Assembly: GCA_021234155.1 (NCBI GenBank)
Contig: JAJEKV010000032.1
Coordinates: 7,102,736 to 7,166,735, forward strand
Direction of reading: 5' to 3'
Source: Isoetes taiwanensis
Taxonomy: Eukaryota > Streptophyta > Lycopodiopsida > Isoetales > Isoetaceae
Length of the DNA: 64,000 nucleotides
The notes beneath the pieces were generated by a model, which did not search any database, had not been told where the DNA came from, and saw only the letters and a program-made list of their open reading frames with translations. A program made the translations under genes and the position numbers. This document shows positions 34,641 to 47,516 of the stretch, one piece after another. Position 1 is the first letter of the stretch. Each line of letters begins with the position of its first letter.

Positions 34641-36584
34641 GGCAGGCCACATGCTTTGAAAGATATTTTTAGGGTTCGTCCCCAGCACATATAGCAGCAT
34701 CTCAGATATACAGCGTGTTCGTCCAGCACCTATACATCATTTCAGATTTACAATGACCACGAACCTGTTGAATTGCAGCTGCAGCTGATAGTTCACCCGG
34801 AAGGCATGTTATCAGAAGGCCATGGTGCTGAAAAGAATAAACTGCACGGAAATGCCATTCAGAGGGAATGAAAGATCGTAGTGTGAACCCAAGAGCTGAA
34901 ACTATAGCAACTCTTACCTAGAAAGTAAAAAGAGCTTCGGCATCTGCATGTGAGCTCTAAACAACACAGTAGCAAAATGGAGTTCCATTATCCTTGATAA
35001 AGAACTGAAGGAGTTGATCTCCCGCCATTGAAATTACAGAGAAAAATAGGACGGCATAAAAACCACGCAAACATGGGGCTAAACTATTAGGATAGTGGAA
35101 TTAAAATATAAAATACAATGTGCACTCTAGATGTAATCATTAGTACGCTCCATGAAATACAGCCACCAAATCAATTAGGGAAAACCATATTAAAAAGCGT
35201 ACAAAAATACAAAGGAAACCCTCGTTTCTATGCTAGATATTTCAAATCGACTTTGCAATACCATATTCTCATTCATACATACAGATGCAATAACTATTGA
35301 TGCTCCAAGGGGCCAGCCACATTCCCTAAAATGAAAAGCAAGATGAAACTAGCGAAGAAATCTGGAGCCTGATAGCAAAGTTCTACCTCAAGTGTGGTGC
35401 CCGCGCAACAACAACATCGGCATTTCTAGGACATTTGATATTTCACTGCAAGTTAACCAAACTATGAAGCTGGAATGAAAGCTGTGTTTTTCTCTATCCT
35501 TGGTTAAACTTCCTTCCTTAGTCCAGAAGCAATCAATAACCTTGGATTTTTTTCATTCAGTTGAATTGATCAAAGAATTTTAAGCTCATTGCAAGTGCTC
35601 GCCGAGTGCTAAAAGCTAGCTCCCAAATAAGATCTTCTGCACAATCATAACAATGCAACTTTCGAAAGACTGACCGGATTTATCTGCTGCATCACGTTTG
35701 GGATCACGTCGGGAGAGCTAAAAAGTCTAGTGTCTCTTGGAAACCATCTTTAACGTGAAGCATGCATTGCCTTATACCAGAATTGAACTTCACGTCAGAG
35801 CATTCTAGTTGTCCCTTGACTTGGCTGCCCACAGCAAATAAACACAAAGAAGTTGAGCTAACTGGCATATCTAGCCATCAGGCACCTTCCACATTGCTTG
35901 CCACACACGAAAGCAACCTGATGAAAAGAAATTACCCCCAAATTTAAATATTGAAAATAAACAATGAAATAATCAAATGCCATATTGAGCATGTATAAGC
36001 TAGATTTTCCTTGGTAAGCACCTTTTTGTTACATAGGAGGTTCTCTGGTCCCCCATTTGGGAATCGCAACCAGTAATTGTTGAATCCCCAACTTCAAGAC
36101 CATGAGGTTCTACTTGAATCAACGATTCGCATATAGCAGCCTTAGTAGCCCCTGGGGAAAACTCAGAATGTCAATTAAACAAAGAAAGCTCCATCAAATG
36201 AACAAAGCATAAACGGCTCCACTATGCAAAGGAAATATTCTTCAAAATTGAGATAAGATGTAATATATACATTCAGCTGGTAGTCACGTTTTTACATGAA
36301 CGGCTCCATATGCAAAGGAAATATACTTCAAAATCGAGACAAAGTGTGATATATACATTCAACTGATACTCACGTTTTTTATGCTTTCTCCAGCTATTGA
36401 AAAACTGTTCAGATCTGGACCTCCTTCTCCAGACTATAATCAATGGCCATCCATATGTCAGTAATGCTAAAATCCAGCTTTTTGAAAAGGAACTTAAAAC
36501 TATACCTTATTTCAATGTTCTTCTGGTCAACTTCCAGATAAAGCAGCCACCATATATTAAAAGTACAACTCTGCACATCAGATC
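34641..36584. other. no supported gene
   Basis: This includes the edge of what can be matched to the second copy (35,643). A near-duplicate of about 60 bp (ATGCAAAGGAAATATTCTTCA-type segment, at about 36,220 and 36,305) is present. No coding or RNA gene was recognised. Confidence 0.35.
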
Positions 36585-39000
36585 AAAGAAATCCCTACAA
36601 GAACATTTACCATGTTCAAAGTGATGAAGGCGATCACATTATCCCTTATAAATATCTCTCGTTTTTCCAGTTGAGATATGATTTTAGTAGCATTGTGGCA
36701 ATCAGAACACATCATTATGTTTTTATTAGCTCTTATTGTTTGCCCCTTGAGTTGTACTTATGAGCCCAAAAGCTATGGCCAACCTTTCACAGTGACCACA
36801 TAAAGCATCTTCCTTCCCATTGGCAGATGCTAGTTGTGCTGTCGACTCAGCTTGTTGCATATATCCTTTCTCCTCCATCTGCTTACTTAGCCTTTTCAGC
36901 ACTGCATAGATCTCATTACTTGATGGGTGGCTTTTATCCCCAACAACAAATTCATGCACCTCACAATTAATCTCAATCCATGCTATGCCAGGCTTCTTCC
37001 AAGCACCTGCACGTCTTCTTAAATCTTCAACTTTCTCAGCATCACACACCATCTGGGCATCACTATAGATGCTTGACATTAGTGCATATCCAGCTCCATG
37101 GCAAGAGTCTAAACGGACAACCTGATCAAAGCAATACTTCCCTAGCTGCAAATTGCCGTAAGTTCTACAGGAAGATAGCAAAGACATCCACCCAAATATA
37201 TTTGGCTCAATCATGTTCAATAAGTAGCCTGCTTCATTTAAGTGCCCTGCACGCCCAAGAAGATCAGCTATGCAAGTGCAATGACTAGCATTTGCTGTAA
37301 TACCATGGTCCTCTGTCATAGATCTAATGTATTGATGAGCTTCATTTACCAAGCCAGCATGACTGCATGATGCAAGAATGCTAGTAAATGTAAGAACATC
37401 TGGTTTGATACCTTCCTGGATCATATTTTTTAACAACTGCCCAGCAAGATCAACACTATTGTACTCTGCACAACCTGCAATCATCGTGCCCCACAGGACT
37501 GCATCCCGATTAAGTACCCTGTCAAAAACTTTGTGTGCTTCATTCAGGTTCCCACATTTGCAATACATATCAATTAGACTACTCCCTACAATGGCGTCAA
37601 GTTTAATGCCAGCTTTCACAATCTGGTCATGTATTGTCCTGCCCAATTCCATTGCACTTAGATTTCCACAGGCTTTTAAAATGCTTGAAAATGCTACTTT
37701 ATCTGGCATTATACCTTCACATTGCATTTGCTTAAACATCTTAAGTGCAATACTACCAAATCCATTTTGAACATATCCTGTAATTATTGCTCCCCATGAT
37801 ACAATGTCCCGGTTTGGCATTTTACCAAACATTTTATGTGCCTCATCTAGGTTACCACACTTCGAATACAAATCAATAAGGGTGTTCCCAATGACGATAT
37901 CCATTTCAAATCCATTTGTAATGAGCTGATCATGAACCAGTCGTCCATCCTCTATGTTTCCATTGCCAGCACATGCTTTTTAGAATGCCTAGGAAAGTGA
38001 CCTTCTCTGGCTTGATACCCTCCATTTGCATTGCTCTCAAAATCTCTAAAACACAACCATCATAGCCTTTCTGGGCATATCCACCAATTAAAGCACTCCA
38101 AGAAACCACATCACGATGCAATAAATTGTCAAACAACGAGCATGCCTCTTCCAAGCCTCCACATTTAGTATACATATTAACAAGGGTATTGCTAACCATT
38201 ATATCGAATCAAAACCACCTTTAATGATTTGATCATGTATTAGCCTACCCTGATCAGCGGCACCAATACTGCAGCATGCTCTTAAGACATTTAAAATGTA
38301 ACTCTCTCTGGCCTTATTCCATGTTGTTGCATTTTATTAAAAAGCCTTAGAGCGTCATAGCTATATCCATGCTGGGCATATCCTGCTAACATTATGTCCC
38401 ATGACATTATGTCCTTATCTATGGAAATTATAGAACACGCTGCATGCTTCCTGTAGACTTCCACATTTAACATACATCTCCACAAGGCTATTTCCAAGAA
38501 GGGGATCTGATTCCATTTCACTTTCAGCAATCTTACCATGAATCCACCTGCCCTGTTTGGCTGCTCTCATTCCACATGCTTTTAAAACAACCATATAGAG
38601 ATACTTATTACACTGCACCTTTAATTGCTGCATTAAGCTGATACAGTTCCAGCGCTCTTCCCGCTTGCCCAAGCTTCACGTATGCAGAAACAATCGCAGC
38701 CCAAGTGTATATAGTTGGACTTTTATTTTGTAGAATGCTTGATCAGCTTCAAACAAACTATCACAAGTTGCAAACAAACGAATAAGGTAATCACCTAAAA
38801 TAGGACCAGTATCTATCCCACTGCGGGCCGCCAAGGGATTGCACCCTCCTGGCAACTGCTATTTCTCTCATGCCAGTGCATCCTTTCAACAGAAAGTAAA
38901 GGATCTTCCTGGATACAGGAACGCCTTGTTGTTCCATAGTCTCCACAGTGTGAAATACCTCATCTAGCCTCCCATGATCACATATTTTTACTCAGAGTTT
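36585..39000 (-). pseudogene. PLS-DYW pentatricopeptide repeat protein locus, frame-broken
   Basis: DYW-class PPR proteins bind organelle transcripts and deaminate cytidines (C-to-U editing). Reading from 39,000 downwards, homology begins at ICDHGRLDEVFHTVE and runs through KILYFLLKGCTGMREIAVAR, GDYLIRLFA-type and SPTIYTWAAIVSAYVKLGQA segments. It then passes through many PLS repeats to the E domain, the PG box and the DYW domain. About 800 codons are covered, but the frame changes at least six times (around 38,830, 38,690, 38,430, 38,290, 37,980 and 36,745). Zinc-ligand residues of the deaminase are seen as HCERLAIAFGL and, in another frame, CSDCHNATK. The C-terminus reads GKCSCRDFFDL instead of the usual DYW. 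The locus may be a real gene damaged by sequencing indels. Nothing indicates its RNA target. Confidence 0.7.
36726..37904 (-). CDS. longest open segment of the DYW-type PPR locus
   Basis: This 392-codon stretch is the uninterrupted C-terminal portion of the PPR locus at 36,585-39,000. It holds PLS repeats at about residues 1-205 (NTLIDLYSKCGNLDEAHKMF, SLIDMYCKCGNLNEAHKVF), E1/E2 motifs at about 206-302, the PG box KKPGIAWIEI at 303-312 and the start of the DYW deaminase. The active-site motif is HCER (371-374) where most plant DYW proteins have HSEK; the catalytic His and Glu are kept. The frame ends in GANNKS, and a one-base shift restores TIRANKN and the CSDC zinc motif. The ATG at 37,904 is internal to the gene and is not a likely start. 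Confidence 0.6.
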   Translation of the reverse strand: MDIVIGNTLIDLYSKCGNLDEAHKMFGKMPNRDIVSWGAIITGYVQNGFGSIALKMFKQMQCEGIMPDKVAFSSILKACGNLSAMELGRTIHDQIVKAGIKLDAIVGSSLIDMYCKCGNLNEAHKVFDRVLNRDAVLWGTMIAGCAEYNSVDLAGQLLKNMIQEGIKPDVLTFTSILASCSHAGLVNEAHQYIRSMTEDHGITANASHCTCIADLLGRAGHLNEAGYLLNMIEPNIFGWMSLLSSCRTYGNLQLGKYCFDQVVRLDSCHGAGYALMSSIYSDAQMVCDAEKVEDLRRRAGAWKKPGIAWIEINCEVHEFVVGDKSHPSSNEIYAVLKRLSKQMEEKGYMQQAESTAQLASANGKEDALCGHCERLAIAFGLISTTQGANNKS

Positions 39001-39552
39001 CAACAGATCCCAAATTTCCTGCCGTTCTGACCGGGGAAATATTATCAGTACAGCATCCATCTTGTCATTAAACATAGATAAAAGTACCTGTAAAAGTGGT
39101 GATCGACATGGTCCACACTTGAATGTAAATGTCGTGCTGAATGGGAGTCCTTTGGTGCTTTTAAGGTGATGACCAAACTCTATCCAAAACCATCGAAAAG
39201 CTTCAATCATTAACATAAAACAGCCAAACAGGGAAAAACAAAAGCATCCTTACATTATAGGACATGGATAGTTTGTGACGGAGAATTCCATTCATAGCTA
39301 ACTCCGGTGACCTGCCACGACACATTTTCGAGATTTTGTAGGGTTTAAAAATAAAGTAGCATTGCCAACTTTATGGATCATCATGCATTCTGCGTATAAG
39401 ATGGGATCACAACTACTATACAGCACGAGCTTCAAAATTTTCAAACCTCTTCCTATTTTTGTGTAGCTATTTGCAGTTGAATTACCAATGCAGGTAAGAG
39501 ATCTATCCTATTGTTCTAATATATAGCACAATAACAGTAGCTTCTGATGACA

Positions 39553-42500
39553 TGTCTGGCGAGCATGTGACAATTGGGCAAGGTCATATTTGCTTGGAGA
39601 CTTCAATCTTGGCTTACCCGAGGGGGGAAGGCGGGATCCCAAAATTAGCACCTCTAGCCGAGGATGTGTTGCAAATGGACCAAGCAGAGATGGTTTGGCC
39701 AAGGGCGTCGGATGACCGGGTTACACGGTATATGGGAATTTTACCGTTCTTTGACTGATATCTTTGACTGGTCATTTGCAATGGCCGGCGGCGGTGGCGA
39801 TCCCTCCGGCCGCTTCACTTGTAGGCGGGAGAACCCGGTGGCACCCGGTGTGGTGGATGCGTGCTAGCGGGCGAGCAATGCCTACACTTGATCACTGCTT
39901 CGCGGTGATTCGATGGGGCGGTGGTCAGGGAAGTAGACTCGACCATCGGCCCTGTTCTTGAGATAGATTGGCATGAATAGCCAGAGCACCCATTGCCCCA
40001 ATACCCCATGTACCAGGTTGCGTCTGGACTATGATCGTCGCGGACCCGGCCTATGCGAGGATGCTTGAGCATGAGTCTGCCGAGGCCGCAACTCCCACAC
40101 TTCAACCCGCGGCCAGGGCGGCCGGTGAACCCGGCTCGCGCCGGGTAGGGGCGGATGCTTTGGGAGAGGCCGCCTCTCGGCGATCGAGGCCGCAATCACC
40201 TTCCCTCGCAATCAGCAGTTCGATGTGAATGTCGGGACTGAAAGCGATGGCTCGCCAGAGTGGACCCACCACCATTAGCGGGCCATCCGTCAATACGCTC
40301 CTTCCTCCGGGAGACCCGAAAGCCGGGTACCTTGCGGAGCACCACCGGATGTTTGGTCTTCTAGACCGCCACCACAGGGATATACGGAGAAAGGTCTTGA
40401 TGGCTTGGCACGACCCGGGAAATGTTTACCCAGGAACAATGGGGTGAGATACCGCCGGCCGGTGTATGACCAATGGGAGGCCCAGAAAGGGCACCGGTAC
40501 CTCCCATGAGCCAGGGCCTAGCGGTCATTCTTGAAGGGATGTCATAATGGGCACAGCGCCTAATGCCTAGGGAAGGCGTGATTTGGATGGTATCGCGAGG
40601 TGAGCTTCTCAAGTGGGCGGGCCCCAATCTTAGGTTCTCCCTGACACTCTTCAGAAGGGCATTGCAAGAAGGCTTCCCCGCCTTTGGACTACCCGGTAGA
40701 GTTGTGCCCCATATACAAAGCGGGGGACCCCCGGTGACCAACTATCGTACCATTATAGTCGATTCTGTCTTTGCCAAGTTGCTAAGGGATTCTTGGTGAT
40801 TGACACTTTTGGGCGGAGGATGGAGAAGTCGCGGGCTCTCTCCAGCGAGCGGGCTTCCAGCCGGCATTCTACTATTGACCATATCTTCACTCTGCGAACA
40901 CTCATAGAGGATAGCGGAATCGGCCTTGAGAATAAATGCCCATTTGCTTTGTGGATTTACATAAAAGGCTTTGACCTGACCGGTGCCCGGGGATAAGTTG
41001 TGGGATAGATTGAGAACTGACTAGGGACCCCGTCGACTTAGGAATGCTATATCTGATTATCTGAGGCTTGCTCGGTCGTCTCACCTTTGTCCGGGGAGCA
41101 GTTGTTAGAAGCATTAAGGGTGCGCCGGGGCTGCCCTCTATCCCGGCAGCTCTTCGGCTTGTACATTGACCCGACTAGAAGAATGGCTAGGTGAGCGGGG
41201 GAGAAGGCTTTCCGGTTGATGCACCACATAATCCGCTAACTCATATATGCTGATGATGTTGACACCTTTCGCATATACCCGGAGGACATGCAGCGCCACA
41301 CGGATACTTTGGACACTTTCTGCCAATTCAACGACATGAGAGTTAACTTGGCCAAGACAAAGGGTCTTCTTTGGTCCCATCATCGACACCGCCTTCCCTC
41401 ATTCCTTACAGGCGGGGCGTGGAGGTGGCTCGGTCTTATAAGTATTTGGGCATTGGTTTCTACTACCACACCTTTGGGATGCATCTATCGGGTTCTGTCC
41501 TTCGCTGCGGTGGAAAGCCACAGCCATGCAATACAAAACTTGTTGATCTAAGCGTTTGTATGCATGGGGTCACCGGGCACACTTGTTCGGGACCTTGGTT
41601 GGGTCGGTCCTCCTCTATGGCTGAGTGTGGGGGCGGTATCCCCTCACCACTTGGAGCGATCTAGGCAGTCTGAAGGCCTTCTTGGCGGGACGCTGGGGTG
41701 AAATCCCCGGTCCCATGTCCGGATCTTGCTCGAGGAGGCGGGCTTCCTTCCATTCTGAGGAGGAACATGTTGGGCGTCATTATTGCTTCGGAAGGTGGTG
41801 GCTATGGATGAAGCCCGGCTGCCCAACCTTGCTGGCGATGGCGATGGGCATGGCGACTCAAAGCTTCTTGGAAAGACAAGCAAACCCGGTGGTTCGCTAT
41901 GGAATGTGCGGGCACACGGATGTGGACCAGTGCATACCGAGAAAGGCTTGTGGCCTGCCAAGCCGATACTTGGATGCTTGCTTCATGGCCAAGCTTTGGG
42001 ATCTGGCCTGTCACATGTCAAGGTGGCAAATTGCTCGGCTGGCCGAGGTTAATCCCCATGCTCGGGGGCCCCACCACTACTGTGCACCCATCTACCCATG
42101 AAGCGGGGTGATTGCTTCCCATGTACGGGGTGCACACCACCTCCGCAATGGGGGCGGGGAGATGGATTCGGGGAACGTGAGGGGGCGCGATGCGATCAAT
42201 TTGTCAGCAGAGCCATTGAGGATGAAAGTCCGCCCTCGGTTTTGTCCGTCTGAGCATATCCAGGGCTCGGTATGCTTTCAGTTAGTTAATGCTTATCGGG
42301 CCCTTGCATGAGCTCGCGAGAGCCGCGGCCTCACGCCAGGCTTGTTGGGATCGTACCTCCGAGGAGGTAATGAATAGCGGACTTCGGTTATGCCCCACAT
42401 CCGGGCAGTAACCTCAATTTGTACTTGTGATTATGTATATAAGCGTGCGGTATGTTAGCATCCTATTGCTACTAAGTTTTTCCCGAAAACCCTTGGTGAG

Positions 42501-42621
42501 GGTTTTAATCACAGTAGTATCACGCCTGCTGCTCTCTCTTTGTACTTGGGTCCCATAGGCGGTTGGTCTCAGGTGGGCGATAAAATCATATTCTATTCTA
42601 TTCTATTCTTGTATTTTTGTA
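39553..42621 (+). mobile_element. LINE with endonuclease and RT remnants, 5'-truncated
   Basis: This GC-richer stretch reads as a non-LTR retrotransposon in broken frames. The endonuclease end comes first, with YLLGDFNLGLPE near 39,580, FDWSFAMAG, and RLDHRPC near 39,945 for the usual SDHRP. The RT follows, with NYRTIIVDSVFAKLL near 40,740, HSTIDHIFTLRTLIED near 40,870 and an intact catalytic YADDV at 41,246-41,260 with PEDMQRH and VNLAKTKGLLWS. Then comes the post-RT GTLVGSVLLYG region near 41,590. The 3' end is GTTGGTCTC, GATAAAATCATA and a (TTCTA)n run at about 42,590-42,617. The missing N-terminal half of the endonuclease shows 5' truncation near 39,553. Truncated relatives lie at 18,490-19,150 and 46,858-47,516. 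Confidence 0.75.
42590..42617 (+). repeat. (TTCTA)n LINE tail
   Basis: A pentanucleotide run that ends the LINE in place of a poly(A) tail. The same tail, inverted, ends the truncated copies near 18,490 and 46,858. Confidence 0.75.
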
Positions 42622-44334
42622 TGTTTTCCCTATTTCCTATGGTTTTATATGGTTTTGGTGGTAGTATTTGGGGGATGTACTAATCATTGTTACATCTAGA
42701 GTGTACATTGTATTTTCATCTTCTAATTTCCTTATTCTCAATGGTTTAGACCCATGTTTGCATGATGCTTATGCTATGCGGGCATCGAAAAAACTAGGAG
42801 TTAGTCTCCTAAATTTCGGTCAATCCTTATTTTTAGGTTCGAGTTTATGTTGTCGGCAAAAATTGTGGGGTTTCCTCAAAATCCGGCAAATAATCTTGAG
42901 TTTATATTCAAAATCCGATGGAGCCGCGACATTTTATCGACAAAATTATGGTTAGACCTATTAAGGGGATTTTGAAACTGGCTATACATTTCTTTTTAAT
43001 GGTCAATGTGGTAGTACCGCGTCCTTGATCAGGACTTAGAATAAACACCCTATTTCATGTCCTATTTCCCTAGTGTATTTTTTTCCTAAAAAATCCAAGG
43101 ATTAAGGTGTGAATCTCCCGAGGCTCATGTGATTTTTTAGGGTTTTTCACGCTCTACGATTGCTTGGACCACGATGGGACCGAAGCGGCGGGACCGATGC
43201 AAGCAACCAAATTGGCTCACGATGGTTTCAAAGCTTAGAGCCCGGTGCGTGCCGCGTCTACATTTTAAGGGGCTTTGATACCATACCCTTCCATACAAAA
43301 CAAAAATTATTTTTTGAATTTGGAGCTGGGGGTGGGGTTTTGGAGCCCCTTAGCGTTGTAGAGGGGGGAAGGATATTGCAGTGCATAAGGGCCTTAACCA
43401 AACTATGATCAGCTCTTTTTACATTCTATGTGGCCCTCATTTTTAAGCCCACATTTGTTTGACATTTTTAGAAGTTCTCTTGAACTTGCATTAAACTCAC
43501 GGTTTGCGGTTACATTGCATTTGCTAGATCCGCACATCAAAAAGTTTTATATAATCAATGGCCCCAAATTCCTTTGAATTGCTATTATACCATGCTTCTT
43601 TTGTGGTCTCGAAGTGCTTCAACAATTGGCAATGAAATTGGCTACCAAATACAACTATTCTTTGCCTCCATTTTGTTTCTAATGCAACTCCATGACTCCA
43701 AAATGAAAGGAACTCAAATGGGCATGTAATGGAGTTGGAGGGATGGAACTCTTAAGCCTTTTGATATAGTGATTAGGGCAATGGAATTCAGTTGCTTCTC
43801 TTCCATTTCATTTTCGAGGTCTATTGTAAACAATTGAATTGCTAATTTCGATTATATGCGCATATGGCATTTATCATTTTTAAATTGCAAATTAAGAACA
43901 CGAATATATATTCAAGCCCATAGTTTTCTTGGAAGAAAAATTTGAAGTGAGTTATTGCCATAATTAAAGTACATATAAAGACATCAACTGGGGAAGTGTT
44001 AATTGTAGTGGAAAAATAGTTTTTTAGGCACTAGCATCGGGCCAGGCAAAATCCCAAGGTATTTTTGTGTAATTGTCCTATCGTTTTTGTTGGAAAAGAT
44101 TATCACCAAAGGTTGGCCTCCTACATTGAAGTTTTCTATTACTGGGCAACTAGCTTTATATACTAAGAAATTTGTTGTTGTGTGTTTACTTGGACATATG
44201 CTAAAAAAAGGACCATGGGCGGAGGCTAATGCAAAAGAAGTGATGGAAGAGGCTGATGCATCAAGAAGCTGTGAAATTAAAGAATATCTTCTATCCAAAA
44301 CCAATCAAGGTAATTATTTTGTTGTAATGCATGG
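42622..44334. other. unique stretch between LINE and second duplication copy, no recognised gene
   Basis: A plus-strand open frame at 44,087-44,386 contains KKGPWAEANAKEVMEEADAS and is protein-like, but it is not recognised and runs into the duplication boundary. Nothing else could be supported. Confidence 0.3.
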
Positions 44335-45075
44335 AGAGGTTTGCCAAAATCAAACATTTTTCCCTCCACGATATACATGGCATTAATAGAGCTTTCATTA
44401 AGAGATTTCTAATTATCAGAATTCTGACTTAGTGATGCGCAAATCAAAAACTCGCTGGCGACAAAGCAACTGCAACAGCAGTAACATGAAGCACTGTTAG
44501 GGGATATTTTGCCATTCAGCCAAAGTCGGATCAGGCAAGAATGGAAAGAGAACAGATAAGAACCTTTCTATTTGAATTCTTTTCCAGAAAGCAAGCAAAG
44601 AAAACAAATCTGAACATTTTGCCAATGCAATTTCATGTAGTAGAATATCCCAGATTAGAGGGAATGTTTCTAGATATTATATTAGATGCCCTTTTTATGA
44701 AGCACATTACAAGACCTTTTTCTTTCGTTTCTACTTACCCACATGAAGCCATTATATCTGTCCAAGAAACACAAATACTTAAAACAATACAAGGAACATT
44801 AGCTCAATGCAGAATAATATATTAGTTTTTTCTTCGCGAATATTAAAAGAGCTCAATAGAATTAGAATATGATCTACATTAGTACTGCAGCTGCAGGCTT
44901 TACTGTTTTTAGATTTCAAGCCCTCCTCTGACAAGTCGAATCCAACATCCAGAAATATAAGAATAATATTATGCTTCTATCCAAAGCATCCATTCAGTTT
45001 CTGTTACAGACTGATATAAGACACCATGAAATCTCCATGCCATACCTGCTTATAGGTGTCATTAATTAGTGTCAT

Positions 45076-45788
<713 letters not shown>

Positions 45789-46857
45789 TCACAACGGAGA
45801 AGTAGAAACCCTAGAAACCATAGCCAGTTTGCATGGAGAGAAAAAAAAAAAAAAACAGTGTTTTTTAGAGTGTTGGAATTTGTGGACCGTTCTGCCCTTT
45901 AATTGGAGCCACGTTACAGCTTTTAAAGCGGTTTAAACACCTTTGTTTGAAAAGGATCTAGAATTAGCTTTCTTTAAAGCATGATGGGGACTCAATACTC
46001 ATCCACAATGTTGCTAATTAACATCACCACCCTGTTAGTGTATTTGTTAGTGTATTAGTATATGCATTGCTATAGTATTATTAGCCCCTAATACACTTGA
46101 GGAGCTCCTTTGTTACACTCAAAAGAGCTTGAATTAAGTATGTGCGAATTAAGGCATGGAGATTTCTTGTTTAATATTTGTTCTACAAGATAAAAGGCAT
46201 TAACAATGCTACTCTTGGTGAAACAGAAGTCCGAGCATGGATCATTGTTCTAGACGACGGCAAAGTTGCATGTTTCAAAAATTGAGACATTTTATGTTAC
46301 TTTTGTCTTAGTTTTAGGCACAAAGAAATAGCTTTAATGTAGGAATTGGAAATGCAAGGTCGATGGAGATAGTTATTAATGCACAAAAGATAACAGAAGC
46401 CGCAACACGGAGGGTTGCCCTCTATGGCCTGAGGATGAAGTGGTTTAAATCATAGTTCAAAATCATGTTTTGACAATCAATTCAAATTGCTAATTCTAGA
46501 TAGAATACTTGATACCATGATTTTATTGAATTGGCCCCAAGAAATCTTTTGGTGCTTGGCATGGAAGAAGTATTACGTACATAAGGACAAGTGTAATAGA
46601 GCGTAAAATGGAAATACATGTTTTGTTAGCATAGAAATGAGAGAACTTTTGAAGACCTTTGATTGGTTTTTGTCACCTGGAGAGCTTCAAACATCCCGAG
46701 AGGAGATTTTGTAGAGGAATGAAACATTGATGCATAGCCTAACTCCAAATGTTGCAATGTCAAAAGAGATTTCCCAAGACTCACAATATTTTAAGCTATA
46801 GGTCTTCATCTATAGCATCGCTGGAACCAAATACATCACGTACGGAATATATTAGAT

Positions 46858-47516
46858 AAGAATAGAATAGAATAGAATATGATTTTATCGCCCACGGAGA
46901 CCAACCGCCTATGGGACCCAAGGGCAAAAGAGAGAGCAAAGAAAGCGATACTACCAGGATTAAAAACCCTGCACCGAAGGGTTTTCGGGGAAAACCTTAG
47001 TAGCAATAAGGATGTCGACATACCGCACGCTTATATACATAATCACAAGTACAACTGAGGTTAATGCCGGACAGGGGCATAACCGAAGTCCGCAGATCCA
47101 TTACCTCCCCGGAGGTATGGCCCCAACAAGCCCAGAGGTCGTGCTCGCAGAGCTCATGCAAGGCCCGGATGGGGCACAACCAACCGAAAGCATACCGAGC
47201 CCCGATATGCTCGTGACGGGACAAAGCCCGAGGGCGGACTTTCATCCTCAATGGCTCGCTGACAGCATGATGCACTCGCCCTCACGCTGCCCTAATCCAT
47301 CTCCCTCGCCTCCCACGCGGAGGTGGTGTGCACTCGCGGCTAATGGAAGCAACCACCCCTGCGCTTTTCATGGGTAGATGGGTGCACAGGTAGTGGTGTG
47401 GGCCCCTCGTGAGCATGGGATTAACCCGCCTGTCGATAATTTGCCACCTTGACATGTGACAGGGCCTCTCGTGATCCCAAAGCTTGGCCATGAAGCAAGC
47501 ATCCAAGTACTGCTTC
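46858..47516 (-). mobile_element. 5'-truncated LINE, duplicated copy
   Basis: Counterpart of 18,490-19,150, ending in the same TAGAA-type pentanucleotide run. At several places it is closer to the long LINE than the first copy is (for example CCAACCGCCTATGGGACCC), and at others it is not. Confidence 0.7.

Noticed and set aside
39815-41664. Several overlapping open frames of 60-126 codons on both strands in the GC-rich segment
   Set aside because: They are shadows or frame-broken pieces of one LINE and are covered by the single element entry.
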